Below are positions 27,061 through 36,933 of a stretch of 64,000 bases of DNA, one piece after another (position 1 is the first letter of the stretch; each line of letters opens with the position of its first letter). Under the pieces are notes generated by a model. The model was given only the letters and a program-made list of their open reading frames with translations, made no database searches and had not been told where the DNA came from. Made by a program: the position numbers and the translations under genes. Origin of the DNA: Mycobacterium neglectum (GTDB taxonomy: Bacteria > Actinomycetota > Actinomycetes > Mycobacteriales > Mycobacteriaceae); the NCBI RefSeq assembly GCF_002591975.1, contig NZ_NVQE01000013.1, positions 62,001 to 126,000 of the forward strand, written 5' to 3'.

Positions 27061-28551
27061 ATGGTCGAACAGCTCCGATTCCCCACGCTCACTCAGCAGC
27101 TGTTTCAGCTGGCGAGTGGTTCAGTCACGTCCGAAGACCTGGTGCGCCGATCGCTCGACGCGATCGCGGCCAGCCAGCCCACCCTCAACGCATTCCGGGT
27201 GGTGCTGGCCGACCAGGCTCTGGCCGACGCCGCCAGAGCGGACCGCAAACGCGCCGCCGGCAAACACCTTCCACTGTTGGGCATCCCGATCGCGGTGAAG
27301 GACGACGTCGACGTCGAAGGGGTGCCCACCAGGTTCGGCGCCGACGGCACGATCCGGCCTGCCGAAGCCGACGCCGAAGTCGTGCGTCGGCTGAAGGCCG
27401 CGGGCGCGGTGATCGTCGGCAAGACCAACACGTGCGAGTTGGGTCAGTGGCCGTTCACCAGTGGGCCCGCCTTCGGTCACACCCGCAATCCGTGGTCGCG
27501 TGAGCACACACCGGGCGGATCGTCGGGCGGCAGCGCCGCCGCCGTGGCTGCCGGTCTGGTGGCCGCGGCCATCGGATCGGACGGCGCGGGCAGCGTCCGC
27601 ATCCCCGCGGCGTGGACTCACCTGGTCGGTATCAAACCCCAGCGCGGCAGGATCTCCACCTGGCCGTTGCCCGAGGCGTTCAACGGCATCACCGTCAACG
27701 GTGTGCTCGCCCGAACGGTCACCGACGCGGCGATCGTGCTCGACGCGGCGTCCGGCAACGTTCCCGGTGATCTGCACCAGCCGCCGCCGGTAGAGGTATC
27801 GGACTACGTCGGCCGGGCGCCTGGCCCACTGCGGATCGCGCAGTCCACGAAGTTCCCGTTCACCGTCTTCCGGGCCAAGCTGCATCCCGAGATCCGTGCT
27901 GCGCTGGAGACCACCGCAGCGCAGCTCGAAGAACTCGGACACACGATCGTGTCCGCCGATCCCGGATACGACCTGGCCATGTCCTGGAACTTCCTGTCCC
28001 GGTCGACGGCGGGGCTGGTCGAGTGGGCGGATCGCCTCGGCCGCGACGTCACACTCGACGATCGCACCAGAGCCAACATCCGCACGGGCTGGCTGCTATC
28101 GCAGAACACGCTTCGCAAGGCCCGCGCCCGAGAGGCCGCGTCCCAGCGCCGCATGGGGTGGATCTTCAACATTGCCGACGTCGTACTCGCGCCGACGACC
28201 GCACAACCGCCTCCCGAAGTGCACGACTTCGACAGGCTCGGTGGCCTGGCCACCGACCGCGCCATGATTCGGGCCTGCCCCGTCACCTGGCCCTGGAACC
28301 TCTTGGGCTGGCCCTCGATCAGTGTGCCCGCCGGGTTCACGTCCTCGGGTCTGCCGATCGGCGTGCAGTTGATGGGCCCGGCCAACAGTGAGCCGCTACT
28401 GATCTCGCTCGCCGCCGCACTCGAGGCGATCAACGGCTGGTCGAACCGGCAGCCGCAGGTGTGGTGGACGCCGTCCACGGCACCGGATCCGGAGCCCACC
28501 GGCCCGCACGACGATTCCATAGCGCACATCACGCCCGGCGAAGTGGCGTAA
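27061..28551 (+). CDS. amiA2: Amidase, amidase-signature family (AmiA2-like)
   Basis: A protein of about 496 aa. The signature GGSSGGSAAAVAAGLVAAAIGSDGAGSVRIPAAW (around residues 155-188) carries the catalytic Ser pair. The upstream Lys in LGIPIAVKDDVDVEG (residues 78-92) completes the Ser-Ser-Lys triad. It should hydrolyse an amide to acid and ammonia; the natural substrate is unknown. ATG start at 27061, divergent from recO with 63 bp between. It overlaps the next CAP-like gene by one base (TAATG). Equivalent to Rv2363. Confidence 0.93.
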   Translation: MVEQLRFPTLTQQLFQLASGSVTSEDLVRRSLDAIAASQPTLNAFRVVLADQALADAARADRKRAAGKHLPLLGIPIAVKDDVDVEGVPTRFGADGTIRPAEADAEVVRRLKAAGAVIVGKTNTCELGQWPFTSGPAFGHTRNPWSREHTPGGSSGGSAAAVAAGLVAAAIGSDGAGSVRIPAAWTHLVGIKPQRGRISTWPLPEAFNGITVNGVLARTVTDAAIVLDAASGNVPGDLHQPPPVEVSDYVGRAPGPLRIAQSTKFPFTVFRAKLHPEIRAALETTAAQLEELGHTIVSADPGYDLAMSWNFLSRSTAGLVEWADRLGRDVTLDDRTRANIRTGWLLSQNTLRKARAREAASQRRMGWIFNIADVVLAPTTAQPPPEVHDFDRLGGLATDRAMIRACPVTWPWNLLGWPSISVPAGFTSSGLPIGVQLMGPANSEPLLISLAAALEAINGWSNRQPQVWWTPSTAPDPEPTGPHDDSIAHITPGEVA

Positions 28552-29111
28552 TGTCATCGCCCATGACGGCGCGGCACTCTGCATATGCACTGTCGGCCCT
28601 GGTGGTGGCGGCCGGCAGCATCATCGGAACACCGACGGCCGGTGCCGACAACAAGCGGCTGAACGACGGCGTGGTCGCCAACGTCTACACCATGCAGCAC
28701 CAAGCCGGCTGTACGACCGACATCAAGATCAACCCCAAGCTGCGCCTGGCCGCGCAGTGGCACACCAACGATGTCCTCAACAACCGCGCGCTGGCCGGCG
28801 ATATCGGTTCCGACGGTTCGACGGTGGCCGATCGCGCACGCAACGCCGGCTATGCCGGGCCAGTCGCCGAGACGACGGCGATCAATCCGGCGCTCGCCAT
28901 CAGCGGCATCGAGTTGATCAATCAGTGGTATCACCGACCCGACTACAACGCGATCATGTCGGACTGCTCGAACGTCGACATCGGTGTGTGGTCCGCAAAT
29001 CTGATCGACCGCACCGTCGTGGTGGCGGTCTACGGCAAGGGCGACGGTGCACCGCCGGTGCAGTCACCCGGCAGGCCGTTCGGCACGCCGGGCGCAGGCG
29101 CACCGGGCTGA
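28551..29111 (+). CDS. Secreted CAP/SCP-like protein
   Basis: A protein of about 186 aa. Signal peptide: MTARHSAYALSALVVAAGSIIGTPTAGADN, with cleavage near the AGA-DN. The mature part follows the CAP/SCP pattern: LNDGVVANVYTMQHQAGC, then LAAQWHTNDVLNNRAL, later GIELINQWYHRPDYNAIMSDCSNVDIGVW. Two cysteines can pair. CAP proteins bind sterols or lipids in some lineages; in actinobacteria the function is unknown. ATG 28551 overlaps the amidase stop; ATG 28563 is an equally good start with the same signal peptide. The C-terminus is Pro/Gly-rich. Confidence 0.8.
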   Translation: MSSPMTARHSAYALSALVVAAGSIIGTPTAGADNKRLNDGVVANVYTMQHQAGCTTDIKINPKLRLAAQWHTNDVLNNRALAGDIGSDGSTVADRARNAGYAGPVAETTAINPALAISGIELINQWYHRPDYNAIMSDCSNVDIGVWSANLIDRTVVVAVYGKGDGAPPVQSPGRPFGTPGAGAPG

Positions 29112-29149
29112 CGTCCCGCATTGGCAAAAGTCTTTCTTCGGGAGGATCC

Positions 29150-29491
29150 GTGGAAATCAGCGTGACGAAAGTGGCGGCGCTGACGTTCGCGGCGGCCGCA
29201 ATATCGGCGAGTGTCGGCACCGCGCCCGCGTCCGCACAATCGCGCAACGTCGTCTTCGAAGTCACCGGGTCGGGCACCGTGTACTCGATCGACCTGGATC
29301 CCGGCGGCCGTATCCCCGAAGACACCGCCGCGCCGTTCACTCAGGCTGTGTCGATCGGTCCTGACGTGGCACTGCTCCAGGTCGTCGTGGTGACCAAGAC
29401 CGGGAGCCAAGGGTGCCGCATCACCGTCGACGGCACCGTCGTGGCCGAGCAGGCCCCCGGCGACGCTGCGCACTGCATCGCCTATCTGTAA
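29150..29491 (+). CDS. Secreted MmpS-like beta-domain protein
   Basis: A product of about 113 aa, starting GTG at 29150 after GGAGG at 29141-29145. Signal peptide: VEISVTKVAALTFAAAAISASVGTAPASAQS. The mature part, VVFEVTGSGTVYSIDLDPGG and GCRITVDGTVVAEQAPGDAAHCIAY, resembles the soluble domain of MmpS proteins, including the paired cysteines near GCRITVDG. Unlike true MmpS it has no adjacent MmpL. It may be a free periplasmic relative. It ends 2 bp before the convergent era stop. Confidence 0.7.
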   Translation: MEISVTKVAALTFAAAAISASVGTAPASAQSRNVVFEVTGSGTVYSIDLDPGGRIPEDTAAPFTQAVSIGPDVALLQVVVVTKTGSQGCRITVDGTVVAEQAPGDAAHCIAYL

Positions 29492-29493
29492 CC

Positions 29494-30405
29494 CTAGAAC
29501 CCAAGCCGGCCAAGCTGTTTGGGGTCGCGCTGCCAGTTCTTGGCGATCTTGACTCGTAGGTCGAGATAGACCTTCGTGCCCAAGAGCTTTTCGATCTGCG
29601 TGCGTGCCGCTGTCCCGACTGTCCGCAGCCTCGCGCCGCCCTTGCCGATCACAATGCCCTTCTGGCTGTCTCGTTCGACGTAGATGATGGCGTGAACGTC
29701 GACCAGCTCGCCCTGCTCTTCTGACCTTCCTTCGCGTTGCTCAACCTCTTCGATGACCACCGCCAGTGAGTGCGGCAGCTCGTCACGCACACCTTCCAGT
29801 GCGGCCTCGCGGATCAGCTCAGCCATCAGCACTTCCTCTGGCTCGTCGGTGAGCTCCCCGTCGGGGTAGAACGCCGGCCCCGGCGGCAGCTGTGACGCGA
29901 ACACGTCGGTCAGTACGTCGAGGTTCTCACCGGTGGTCGCCGACACCGGAACGATCTCGGTGTGGGGGCCGACGAGCTCGCTCACCGCCATCAACTGCGC
30001 GGCAACGCGATCCCGTGCCACTTTGTCGGTCTTGGTGACGATCGCGACCAGCGTCGTCCTGGGTGCGATGGTGCGGATCTGCTCAAGGATCCACCGGTCC
30101 CCCGGGCCGATCCGCTCGTCGGCGGGAATGCACAGCCCGATCACGTCGACCTCGGAGTAGGTGTCCTTCACCAGCTCGTTGAGCCGCTGGCCCAGTAGCG
30201 TGCGCGGCCGGTGCAGCCCAGGGGTATCGATCAGGATGATCTGAAAGTTTTCGCGATGCACGATGCCGCGGATGGTGTGTCGAGTGGTCTGCGGCCGGTT
30301 CGAGGTGATCGCCACCTTGGTGCCGACCAGGGCGTTGGTCAGCGTCGACTTGCCGGTGTTGGGACGTCCGATGAAACAGACGAACCCCGAACGAAACTCG
30401 TTCAT
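29494..30405 (-). CDS. era: GTPase Era
   Basis: A protein of about 303 aa. G1 GRPNTGKST (residues 13-21), G3 DTPGLHRP, G4 TKTD, and a KH domain at the end with VIGKGGARLRTVGTAARTQIEKLLGTKVYLDLRVKIAKNWQ. It binds 16S rRNA near the 3' end and aids small-subunit assembly. ATG at 30405. It is the last gene of the run rsmE–phoH–ybeY–corC–deaminase–era on the minus strand. The order matches Rv2372c–Rv2364c. Confidence 0.97.
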   Translation of the reverse strand: MNEFRSGFVCFIGRPNTGKSTLTNALVGTKVAITSNRPQTTRHTIRGIVHRENFQIILIDTPGLHRPRTLLGQRLNELVKDTYSEVDVIGLCIPADERIGPGDRWILEQIRTIAPRTTLVAIVTKTDKVARDRVAAQLMAVSELVGPHTEIVPVSATTGENLDVLTDVFASQLPPGPAFYPDGELTDEPEEVLMAELIREAALEGVRDELPHSLAVVIEEVEQREGRSEEQGELVDVHAIIYVERDSQKGIVIGKGGARLRTVGTAARTQIEKLLGTKVYLDLRVKIAKNWQRDPKQLGRLGF

Positions 30406-30427
30406 CGGAGCTCTTTCGCGCCGAGCT

Positions 30428-30745
30428 TCACAATGGGTTACCCGCGCGATCGGTGACGATCACCACGGCGTCGGCCGACAGCTCGCGCACCGCGGTGACG
30501 CCTGCGTCGTCAGCTGTTCCACCCACCACAACGGCGGCTTCGAGTCCGGCCGCACCGCTGGACACGGCTGCCGCGACAGCGGCTTGCAGCGCAGTCAGCC
30601 CCAGCGAGTCCAGCGCCACCGGCGCGCCAGCATAGGTGCGCCCGTCGCTATCCCGCACGGCCGCACCACTGGATGCCTCGGCCCGCCCCATCGCGCCGCG
30701 CGCCAGCGTCACCAACTTGGCGTCCTCGGCATCGAGGTCAGTCAT
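30428..30745 (-). CDS. Cytidine-deaminase-fold protein (Rv2365c-like)
   Basis: A protein of about 105 aa. It begins [63 protein letters not shown]. The [16 protein letters not shown] arrangement is that of cytidine deaminases, but the zinc-binding His/Cys-Ala-Glu and PCxxC motifs are missing. It is probably catalytically dead, or binds something else. ATG at 30745 follows GGAGG at a good distance and overlaps the corC stop by 8 bp. Conserved between corC and era in mycobacteria. Confidence 0.75.
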   Translation of the reverse strand: MTDLDAEDAKLVTLARGAMGRAEASSGAAVRDSDGRTYAGAPVALDSLGLTALQAAVAAAVSSGAAGLEAAVVVGGTADDAGVTAVRELSADAVVIVTDRAGNPL

Positions 30746-32027
30746 CGCCATCCTCCGCACGCTCGGTCGGACTGACCAGAACGGTGCCGACACGGACCCG
30801 TCCGCGGTGATCCGGCCCACCCTCGGCGCGCAAGCGCAGGCCGTCCCAGGTGACTTCGGCGCCCGGCAACGGAACACGCCCCAACTCGAAGGCAACCAGA
30901 CCACCGACCGTATCGACGTCGAGGTCCTCGTCGAAATCGATGTCGTAGAGCTCACCGAGGTCCTCGATCGGGAGCCGGGCGGACACCCGGTACCTGTTGC
31001 CGCCCAGCTCTTCCACCGGAGCGACTTCGTCGGTGTCGTACTCGTCGGCGATCTCGCCGACGATCTCCTCCAGCACGTCCTCGATCGTGACGAGCCCTGC
31101 GATCGCCCCGTATTCGTCGACGAGCAGCACCATGTGGACACGGTCGCGCTGCATTTCCCGCAGCAGCTCATCCAACGGTTTGGAGTCCGGCACGAAAGCC
31201 GCGGGCCGCATCACCTCGGACGCTTTGGTGTCCCGCCCGCCGTTGTTCGAGTAATACGTCTTCTGGACAAGGTCTTTCAGGTAGACGACGCCAATGACGT
31301 CGTCGACGTTCTCGCCGATCACCGGGATGCGGGAATGCCCGCTGCGCACGGCGAGCGAGGTCGCTTGGCCCGCGGTCTTGTCACTTTCGATCCACACCAT
31401 CTCGGTGCGCGGCACCATCACTTCGCGCGCCGGGGTGTCCCCGAGCTCGAACACCGACTGAATCATGCGCCGCTCATCATCGGCCACCACACCACTCTGC
31501 TGCGCCAGGTCGACGACCTCACGCAGTTCGATCTCGGACGCGAATGGGCCGTTGCGGAAGCCGCGGCCCGGCGTCAGCGCGTTACCGAGCAACACCAGCA
31601 GTCGGCTCACCGGGGTGAGCACGATCGAAATCGCTTGCAGCGGAAGCGCGGCCACTAGCGAGATGGAATAGGCGTTTTGCCGGCCGACGGTCCTCGGACC
31701 CACGCCGATCGCGACGAAGCTGACCACCGTCATGGCCGCCGCCGCTGTGACGAGGCCCCAGCTCACCCCGAGATAGTCGTCGAGGAAAGCGGCCAACAGC
31801 ACGGTCGCGCTTACCTCGCAGGCGATTCGGAGCAGCACGCAGAGGTTGATGAAGCGCGGCCGCTCGGCCATCACTCTGGCGAGCCGGACCGCGCCGGGAC
31901 GTTCGTCGCGCACGAGTTCCTCGACGCGGGCGATCGAAACTGTGCTGATCGCCGCATCGGTTGCCGCGAAAAGTCCGGCCACACCGATCAGAACGATCGC
32001 GCCGATCAACTGACCCAGATTGTTCAC
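30738..32027 (-). CDS. corC: CNNM/CorC-type hemolysin-like membrane protein with CBS pair
   Basis: A protein of about 429 aa. An N-terminal DUF21/CNNM membrane part ([25 protein letters not shown] and three more helices) precedes two CBS domains (about 200-330: [14 protein letters not shown]...[11 protein letters not shown]...; [26 protein letters not shown]). The end is a CorC_HlyC domain ([30 protein letters not shown]). The family takes part in Mg2+ or Co2+ efflux. GTG at 32027 overlaps the ybeY stop by GTGA. Equivalent to Rv2366c. Confidence 0.88.
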   Translation of the reverse strand: MNNLGQLIGAIVLIGVAGLFAATDAAISTVSIARVEELVRDERPGAVRLARVMAERPRFINLCVLLRIACEVSATVLLAAFLDDYLGVSWGLVTAAAAMTVVSFVAIGVGPRTVGRQNAYSISLVAALPLQAISIVLTPVSRLLVLLGNALTPGRGFRNGPFASEIELREVVDLAQQSGVVADDERRMIQSVFELGDTPAREVMVPRTEMVWIESDKTAGQATSLAVRSGHSRIPVIGENVDDVIGVVYLKDLVQKTYYSNNGGRDTKASEVMRPAAFVPDSKPLDELLREMQRDRVHMVLLVDEYGAIAGLVTIEDVLEEIVGEIADEYDTDEVAPVEELGGNRYRVSARLPIEDLGELYDIDFDEDLDVDTVGGLVAFELGRVPLPGAEVTWDGLRLRAEGGPDHRGRVRVGTVLVSPTERAEDGDD

Positions 32028-32560
32028 GGTTGGTCGAAGAATCTGGACTTGTCCAGCAGGCGCCGGTCCTTCTCGGACTGACGATCCTGGTGATACGCCT
32101 CGACCTGGTCGGCGACCCACTCCTCGAGCAGTTGGCGTTGCAGGGCGAACATCTCCTTTTCCTCATCGGGTTCGGCATGGTCGTAGCCCAGTAGATGCAA
32201 CACCCCGTGCACCGTCAACAACGCCAGTTCCTGTCCGAGCGAATGACCCGCCACGGCAGCCTGATCGGCGGCAAACGGCGGGCACAGCACAATATCGCCG
32301 AGCATCGACGGACCGGGTTCGGCCGCGTCGGGCCTGCCCCCGGGTTCGAGTTCATCCATCGGGAAGCTCATCACGTCGGTGGGGCCGGGCAGGTCCATCC
32401 ACCGCATATGGAGGTCTGCCATCGCCGAGGTGTCGAGCAACACCATCGAAAGTTCGGCAGCAGGATGTACTTTCATCTTGCGGATGACGAATCGGGCGAT
32501 GCTGATCAGTTCCTCTTCGGAAACGTCGATGCCCGATTCGTTGGACACCTCAATACTCAT
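32024..32560 (-). CDS. ybeY: Endoribonuclease YbeY
   Basis: A protein of about 178 aa. [21 protein letters not shown] (around residues 118-138) is the zinc motif HxxxHxxGYDH of YbeY. Upstream [16 protein letters not shown] is another family landmark. It acts in 16S rRNA 3'-end maturation and 70S quality control with Era, encoded three genes downstream. ATG at 32560, 12 bp after the phoH stop. Equivalent to Rv2367c. Confidence 0.96.
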   Translation of the reverse strand: MSIEVSNESGIDVSEEELISIARFVIRKMKVHPAAELSMVLLDTSAMADLHMRWMDLPGPTDVMSFPMDELEPGGRPDAAEPGPSMLGDIVLCPPFAADQAAVAGHSLGQELALLTVHGVLHLLGYDHAEPDEEKEMFALQRQLLEEWVADQVEAYHQDRQSEKDRRLLDKSRFFDQP

Positions 32561-32572
32561 CGTTGAATTCCG

Positions 32573-33637
32573 TTACCGCCGTGGCCGACTAGCTGTGTTC
32601 GATGTCGCCGGCCTTCCGGCTCCAGAAGCACGCCGCTGCGCCCTGTTCATCAGGTCGGGATCCTCTGACTTCGCGTACGCGTCGACGATGTCTGCCACCA
32701 GCCGGTGCCGAACGACGTCCGCGCTCGTGAGTTCGGCGAAGTGGATGTCGTCGACGCCATCGAGAATCCGCATCGCAGTACGCAGTCCGGACGACGCGCC
32801 ACCGGGCAGGTCTACCTGCGTGATATCGCCGGTGACAACGATTTTCGAGCCGAAGCCCAGTCGGGTCAGGAACATCTTCATCTGCTCGCTGGTCGTGTTC
32901 TGCGCCTCGTCGAGAATGATGAACGCATCTGACAACGTACGACCCCGCATATACGCCAGCGGCGCAACCTCGATGATGCCCGCGTTCATCAGCTTCGGGA
33001 TCGACTCGGGATCCATCATGTCGTGCAGCGCGTCATACAGCGGCCGCAGGTACGGATCGATCTTCTCGCTCAACGTGCCGGGCAGGAAACCCAGACGCTC
33101 ACCGGCTTCCACCGCGGGGCGGGTGAGAATGATCCTGGTGACCTGCTTCGACTGTAATGCGTTGACGGCCTTGGCCATTGCCAGGTAAGTCTTACCGGTA
33201 CCCGCAGGGCCGATACCGAAGACAACAGTGTGCGCGTCAATGGCGTCGACATAACGCTTCTGGTTCAACGTCTTCGGGCGGATGGTCTTGCCTCGCCGCG
33301 ACAGGATGTCGAGGGTCAGCACCTCCGCGGGTGATTCGTTGCCGGTTCCGGTGAGCATGGCAACGCTGTGCTTGACGGCCTCGGGGGTGAGCCGCTGGCC
33401 GCTGGCAACGATCGCGATGAGTTCGGAGACCACCCGCTCGGCCAACGCCACATCGGCGGGCTCCCCGGACAACGTCAGCGCGTTGCCGCGAACGTGGATA
33501 TCGGCCGCCAGGATGCGCTCGAGCGCGCGCAGATTCTCGTCGGCGGATCCAAGCAGGCCCACGACTTCGTCGGGCGGAACATCGATGCTGCTGCGAACGG
33601 TCGCGTCGGAGTCAGCGTTCGTCTCGCTGGGCGTCAC
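32573..33637 (-). CDS. phoH: PhoH-family ATPase
   Basis: A protein of about 354 aa. Walker A is FGIGPAGTGKTYLAMAKAV (around residues 135-153), Walker B is DAFIILDEAQNTT, and GSKIVVTGDITQVDLP follows. An N-terminal KH-like stretch (ILAADIHVRGNALTLSGEPADV) precedes the ATPase, and the C-terminus is basic (AQRRASGAGRPATSN...RPRR). PhoH proteins are RNA-linked ATPases, often beside ybeY as here, suggesting a role in rRNA or RNA turnover. GTG start at 33637. Equivalent to Rv2368c. The old link to phosphate starvation is not visible here: no Pho box was found. Confidence 0.93.
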   Translation of the reverse strand: MTPSETNADSDATVRSSIDVPPDEVVGLLGSADENLRALERILAADIHVRGNALTLSGEPADVALAERVVSELIAIVASGQRLTPEAVKHSVAMLTGTGNESPAEVLTLDILSRRGKTIRPKTLNQKRYVDAIDAHTVVFGIGPAGTGKTYLAMAKAVNALQSKQVTRIILTRPAVEAGERLGFLPGTLSEKIDPYLRPLYDALHDMMDPESIPKLMNAGIIEVAPLAYMRGRTLSDAFIILDEAQNTTSEQMKMFLTRLGFGSKIVVTGDITQVDLPGGASSGLRTAMRILDGVDDIHFAELTSADVVRHRLVADIVDAYAKSEDPDLMNRAQRRASGAGRPATSNTASRPRR

Positions 33638-33725
33638 GTGCGGTTTTCTGCCTGCTTTCTGGTCTGGCCTGCTTGTTTGCCTGGGAGTACCCAGTTTACC
33701 GCCGGTCGCCGATGCAACCCAATGG

Positions 33726-34487
33726 TTAACCCGTTGACCACCGTTTGGTGAGCACGCCGAGGGCGCCCAGCGCGACCGCCGCGGCCGTCGACGTGCGCAG
33801 CACCGTGGGCCCGAGTCGCACCACCGAAGCTCCGGCTTCCGACAGTGCGACGATCTCGTCGTTGTCGATGCCGCCCTCCGGCCCGATGAGAAGGAGGAGC
33901 GAATCGGCAGCCGCGACCGGCACGTCGGAGATCGGTTGTGTCGCGGATTCGTGCAGGACGAGCACCGGGGTCGACTCGATGTCGCGCACCCGTTCCACCA
34001 GCTCCTTCGTCGATACCACGCCGCTGACGTCGGGGATGTGTGCCCGCCGGGATTGCCGTGCTGCCGACCGGATGACGGCCCGCCATCGGCGCAGGCCCTT
34101 GTCGACGCGGGTCTGGCCTTCCCAGCGCGCCACGCAGCGCGACGACTGCCACGCGACGAACGAATCAGCCCCTGCCTCGGTAGCCAGCTCGATGGCCAGT
34201 TCGGAGCGGTCGGACTTGGGCAGTGCCTGCACGACGGTGATCCTCGGCGTTGGTGGCTCGATTGTCCGACGGTCCATCACGCGGGCCGTCAGCACGCCTT
34301 TGCCGACGCCCTCGATGACACAGTGAGCAACCGCGCCCGCACCATCGCTGAGGTCGAGTTTCTCGCCGCAGCGGATCCGCCGGACGTTCGCCGCGTGGAA
34401 GCCTTCGTCGCCGTCGACCACGGCAAGCTCACCTACCGGGGGCAGCGCGTCGACATAGAAGAGCGGAGCAATGGGGTCCCCTGTCAC
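33726..34487 (-). CDS. rsmE: 16S rRNA (uracil-1498-N3)-methyltransferase RsmE
   Basis: A protein of about 253 aa with a small N-terminal PUA-like part ([23 protein letters not shown]) and a SPOUT methyltransferase part. The knot motifs are [16 protein letters not shown] and [19 protein letters not shown]. It methylates U1498 of 16S rRNA with S-adenosylmethionine. It lies 6 bp after dnaJ2 and 88 bp before phoH. Equivalent to Rv2372c. Confidence 0.95.
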   Translation of the reverse strand: MTGDPIAPLFYVDALPPVGELAVVDGDEGFHAANVRRIRCGEKLDLSDGAGAVAHCVIEGVGKGVLTARVMDRRTIEPPTPRITVVQALPKSDRSELAIELATEAGADSFVAWQSSRCVARWEGQTRVDKGLRRWRAVIRSAARQSRRAHIPDVSGVVSTKELVERVRDIESTPVLVLHESATQPISDVPVAAADSLLLLIGPEGGIDNDEIVALSEAGASVVRLGPTVLRTSTAAAVALGALGVLTKRWSTG

Positions 34488-34493
34488 GGGCTC

Positions 34494-35636
34494 TCAGCGA
34501 CCGCTGAACGTTTCGCGTAGCCGGCTGAACAGTCCTCCGCCGGAGGCGTTCGAGTTCACGGTCCGCACCTCGGCGGTGTCGCGGCTGCGCTTGTCCTTCA
34601 GTTTGCGCAACAACTCGATGTCCTCGTGGTCCAGCCGCGACGGCACCACCACGTCGATATGGGCGTGCAGGTTTCCCCGTACCCCGGACCGAAGGTGTGG
34701 CATCCCGTGCCCGCGCAGCGTCGTGACCTGTCCCGGTTGGGTTCCTGCCGCGATGGTGATCTCGGTCGGGCCGTCGAGGATCGCATCGACGGTCACGGTG
34801 GCGCCGAGCGCCGCGTCGACCATCGGCACCGAGATCGTGCAGTGCAGATCATCGCCGTCGCGGACGAAGATGTCGTGGGCCTTCTCGTGCACCTCGACGT
34901 ACAGGTCCCCCGCGGGCCCGCCGCCCGGGCCGACCTCGCCCTGCGCGGCCAGTCGTACGCGCATGCCGTCACCGACGCCCGCGGGGATCTTGACGCTGAT
35001 CTCACGGCGCGCGCGCACCCGGCCGTCGCCGCCGCAGCGGTGGCACGGATCGGGGATGACCTCGCCGACCCCGCCGCACACCGGACAGGGTCGCGACGTC
35101 ATCACCTGGCCGAGCAGCGAGCGCTGCACCGATTGCACCTCGCCGTGCCCGTGGCAGGTGTCGCACGTGACCGGCTTGGAGTTGCCGTGGGTGCCCTTGC
35201 CCTGGCACAGGTCGCACAGCACTGCGGTGTCGACGGTGACCTGTTTGGTCACGCCGGTCGCGCACTCCGAAAGGTCCAGCCGCATCCGCAGCAGCGAATC
35301 CGAACCCGGCCGTACGCGTCCGATCGGCCCCCGGGACGTGGCTCCGCCGCCGAAGAACGCCTCGAACACGTCGCCGAGTCCACCGAATCCGCCGAACCCG
35401 GCTCCGTTTCCAGCGGCGGATTCCAGCGGATCCCCGCCCAGATCGACGACGCGGCGCTTCTCCGGATCGCTGAGCACCTCGTACGCCGCGCTGATGTCCT
35501 TGAATCGCGCCTGCGCGTCCTCGTCGGGGTTGACATCGGGGTGCAGTTCGCGAGCCAGTTTGCGATACGCGCGCTTGATCTCGGCGTCACTCGCATCCCG
35601 GCTCACGCCGAGCAGCCCGTAATAGTCGCGTGCCAC
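34494..35636 (-). CDS. dnaJ2: Co-chaperone DnaJ2
   Basis: A protein of about 380 aa. J domain at 1-70 with the HPD motif ([13 protein letters not shown]). A Gly/Phe linker follows ([19 protein letters not shown]). Four CxxCxGxG zinc repeats ([32 protein letters not shown]) lie at about 140-210, followed by the beta substrate-binding domains. It stimulates DnaK. It is encoded right after its regulator hrcA (49 bp), as in Rv2374c–Rv2373c, and both are part of the heat-shock response. Confidence 0.97.
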   Translation of the reverse strand: MARDYYGLLGVSRDASDAEIKRAYRKLARELHPDVNPDEDAQARFKDISAAYEVLSDPEKRRVVDLGGDPLESAAGNGAGFGGFGGLGDVFEAFFGGGATSRGPIGRVRPGSDSLLRMRLDLSECATGVTKQVTVDTAVLCDLCQGKGTHGNSKPVTCDTCHGHGEVQSVQRSLLGQVMTSRPCPVCGGVGEVIPDPCHRCGGDGRVRARREISVKIPAGVGDGMRVRLAAQGEVGPGGGPAGDLYVEVHEKAHDIFVRDGDDLHCTISVPMVDAALGATVTVDAILDGPTEITIAAGTQPGQVTTLRGHGMPHLRSGVRGNLHAHIDVVVPSRLDHEDIELLRKLKDKRSRDTAEVRTVNSNASGGGLFSRLRETFSGR

Positions 35637-35685
35637 GCTGACTTGCCTGACCTTTCCTGCTGGTTAGAAGCGGTTTGTGCCGGCC

Positions 35686-36717
35686 CTACCTGGTACCGAG
35701 TACTTCGCCGATATAGAGAGCAACCGCGGCGACATTGGCGATAGTTCCCGGATAGTCCATCCGAGTCGGTCCCAGCACACCCATACCGCCGTATACCTTG
35801 CCCGAACTTCCGTATGCGGTGGTAATCACCGATGTGCCTGCCATCGCCTCGGCTTCGGTCTCGTGGCCGATCCGGACGGTGATCTTGCCCGCTTCCTGCT
35901 GCGCCGCCAGCAGTCGCAGCACCACTACCTGCTCTTCGAGCGCTTCGAGTACCGAACGCAGCGACCCGCCGAAATCCGCGGTGTTGCGGGTGAGGTTGGC
36001 CGTGCCGCCCAGCATCAGACGCTCCTCGCTGTGCTCGACCAGCGTCTCCACCAGCATCGTCGCAGACCGTCCTACCGCGTCGGCAAGGCCGCCGGTGCCG
36101 TTGAGCTGGGAGGCCAGATCGGCGACCGCGATCGATGCGGCGGCCAGCGGCTTGCCTTCCAGCGCCTGCCCCAGCACGTCGCGCAGCTTGGCGACGTCGT
36201 GTTCGTCCAGTGCGTCACCCAGTTCGACGATGCGCTGGTCGACGCGACCGGTGTCGGTGATGACGACCAGCAGCAGCCGCGCCGGCGTCAACGCGACCAC
36301 CTCGAGATGGCGCACCGAGGACGTCGAGAGCGTCGGATATTGCACGATCGCGACCTGGCGGGTCAGCTGGGCGAGCAACCGCACCGCGCGGCGCAGGACG
36401 TCGTCGAGATCGACACCGGACTCCAGGAATCCCAGGATGGCGCTGCGTTCGGCGGACGAGAGCGGCTTGACCTCTTCGAGCCGGTCGACGAACTCGCGGT
36501 AGCCCTTCTCGGTGGGGACCCGGCCCGAGCTGGTGTGCGGCTGGGCGATGTAGCCCTCGGCCTCCAGCACCGCCATATCGTTGCGGACGGTCGCGCTGGA
36601 GACGCCGAGATTGTGACGTTCGACGATTGATTTCGAGCCGATCGGTTCCTTGGTGGCCACGAAGTCGGCGACGATCGCGCGCAGCACCTCGAATCGACGA
36701 TCATCGGCGCTGCCCAT
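35686..36717 (-). CDS. hrcA: Heat-inducible repressor HrcA
   Basis: A protein of about 343 aa. The N-terminal winged helix ([51 protein letters not shown]) is the HrcA signature. The rest forms the dimer and GAF-like domains, ending with [12 protein letters not shown]. It represses groE/dnaJ-type genes by binding CIRCE and needs GroEL to be active. ATG at 36717, preceded by AGAGGCAGG. I found no CIRCE repeat (TTAGCACTC-N9-GAGTGCTAA) upstream of hrcA or elsewhere in the window. Confidence 0.96.
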   Translation of the reverse strand: MGSADDRRFEVLRAIVADFVATKEPIGSKSIVERHNLGVSSATVRNDMAVLEAEGYIAQPHTSSGRVPTEKGYREFVDRLEEVKPLSSAERSAILGFLESGVDLDDVLRRAVRLLAQLTRQVAIVQYPTLSTSSVRHLEVVALTPARLLLVVITDTGRVDQRIVELGDALDEHDVAKLRDVLGQALEGKPLAAASIAVADLASQLNGTGGLADAVGRSATMLVETLVEHSEERLMLGGTANLTRNTADFGGSLRSVLEALEEQVVVLRLLAAQQEAGKITVRIGHETEAEAMAGTSVITTAYGSSGKVYGGMGVLGPTRMDYPGTIANVAAVALYIGEVLGTR

Positions 36718-36875
36718 GCGTTCACCTGCCTCTCGTAGGGGTTGGAATTCATTTTACGGCCATCATCAGCGGCGATGCCGCACCAGCGGCTGTACGCGGT
36801 GCGTGCGGCGTTTGCGATAGCCTCCACAAGTGATGCGTTTGCCTCGGGGGACGACGCGGGGATTGACTGCTCGGC

Positions 36876-36933
36876 GCCAGAAGTCGCCACCGGGGCGGCT
36901 CCGGAGCCAGATGTCGCCACCGGGGCGGCTCCG
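36876..36933. repeat. 28-bp direct repeat, 30-bp period, upstream of the Rv2375-like gene
   Basis: Two nearly identical copies (36876-36903 and 36906-36933; 27 of 28 bases match) sit immediately before the ATG at 36934. Each copy ends GGGGCGGCTCCG. The period of 30 is a multiple of 3, so the repeat could also be read as a coding tandem (VATGAAPEPD) if translation started upstream. Whether it acts in the 5' leader is unknown. Confidence 0.8.

Noticed and set aside
30428..30745. Active cytidine deaminase (cdd)
   Set aside because: The fold-like sequence is there, but the zinc-binding His/Cys-Ala-Glu and PCxxC motifs are absent, so catalysis cannot be claimed.
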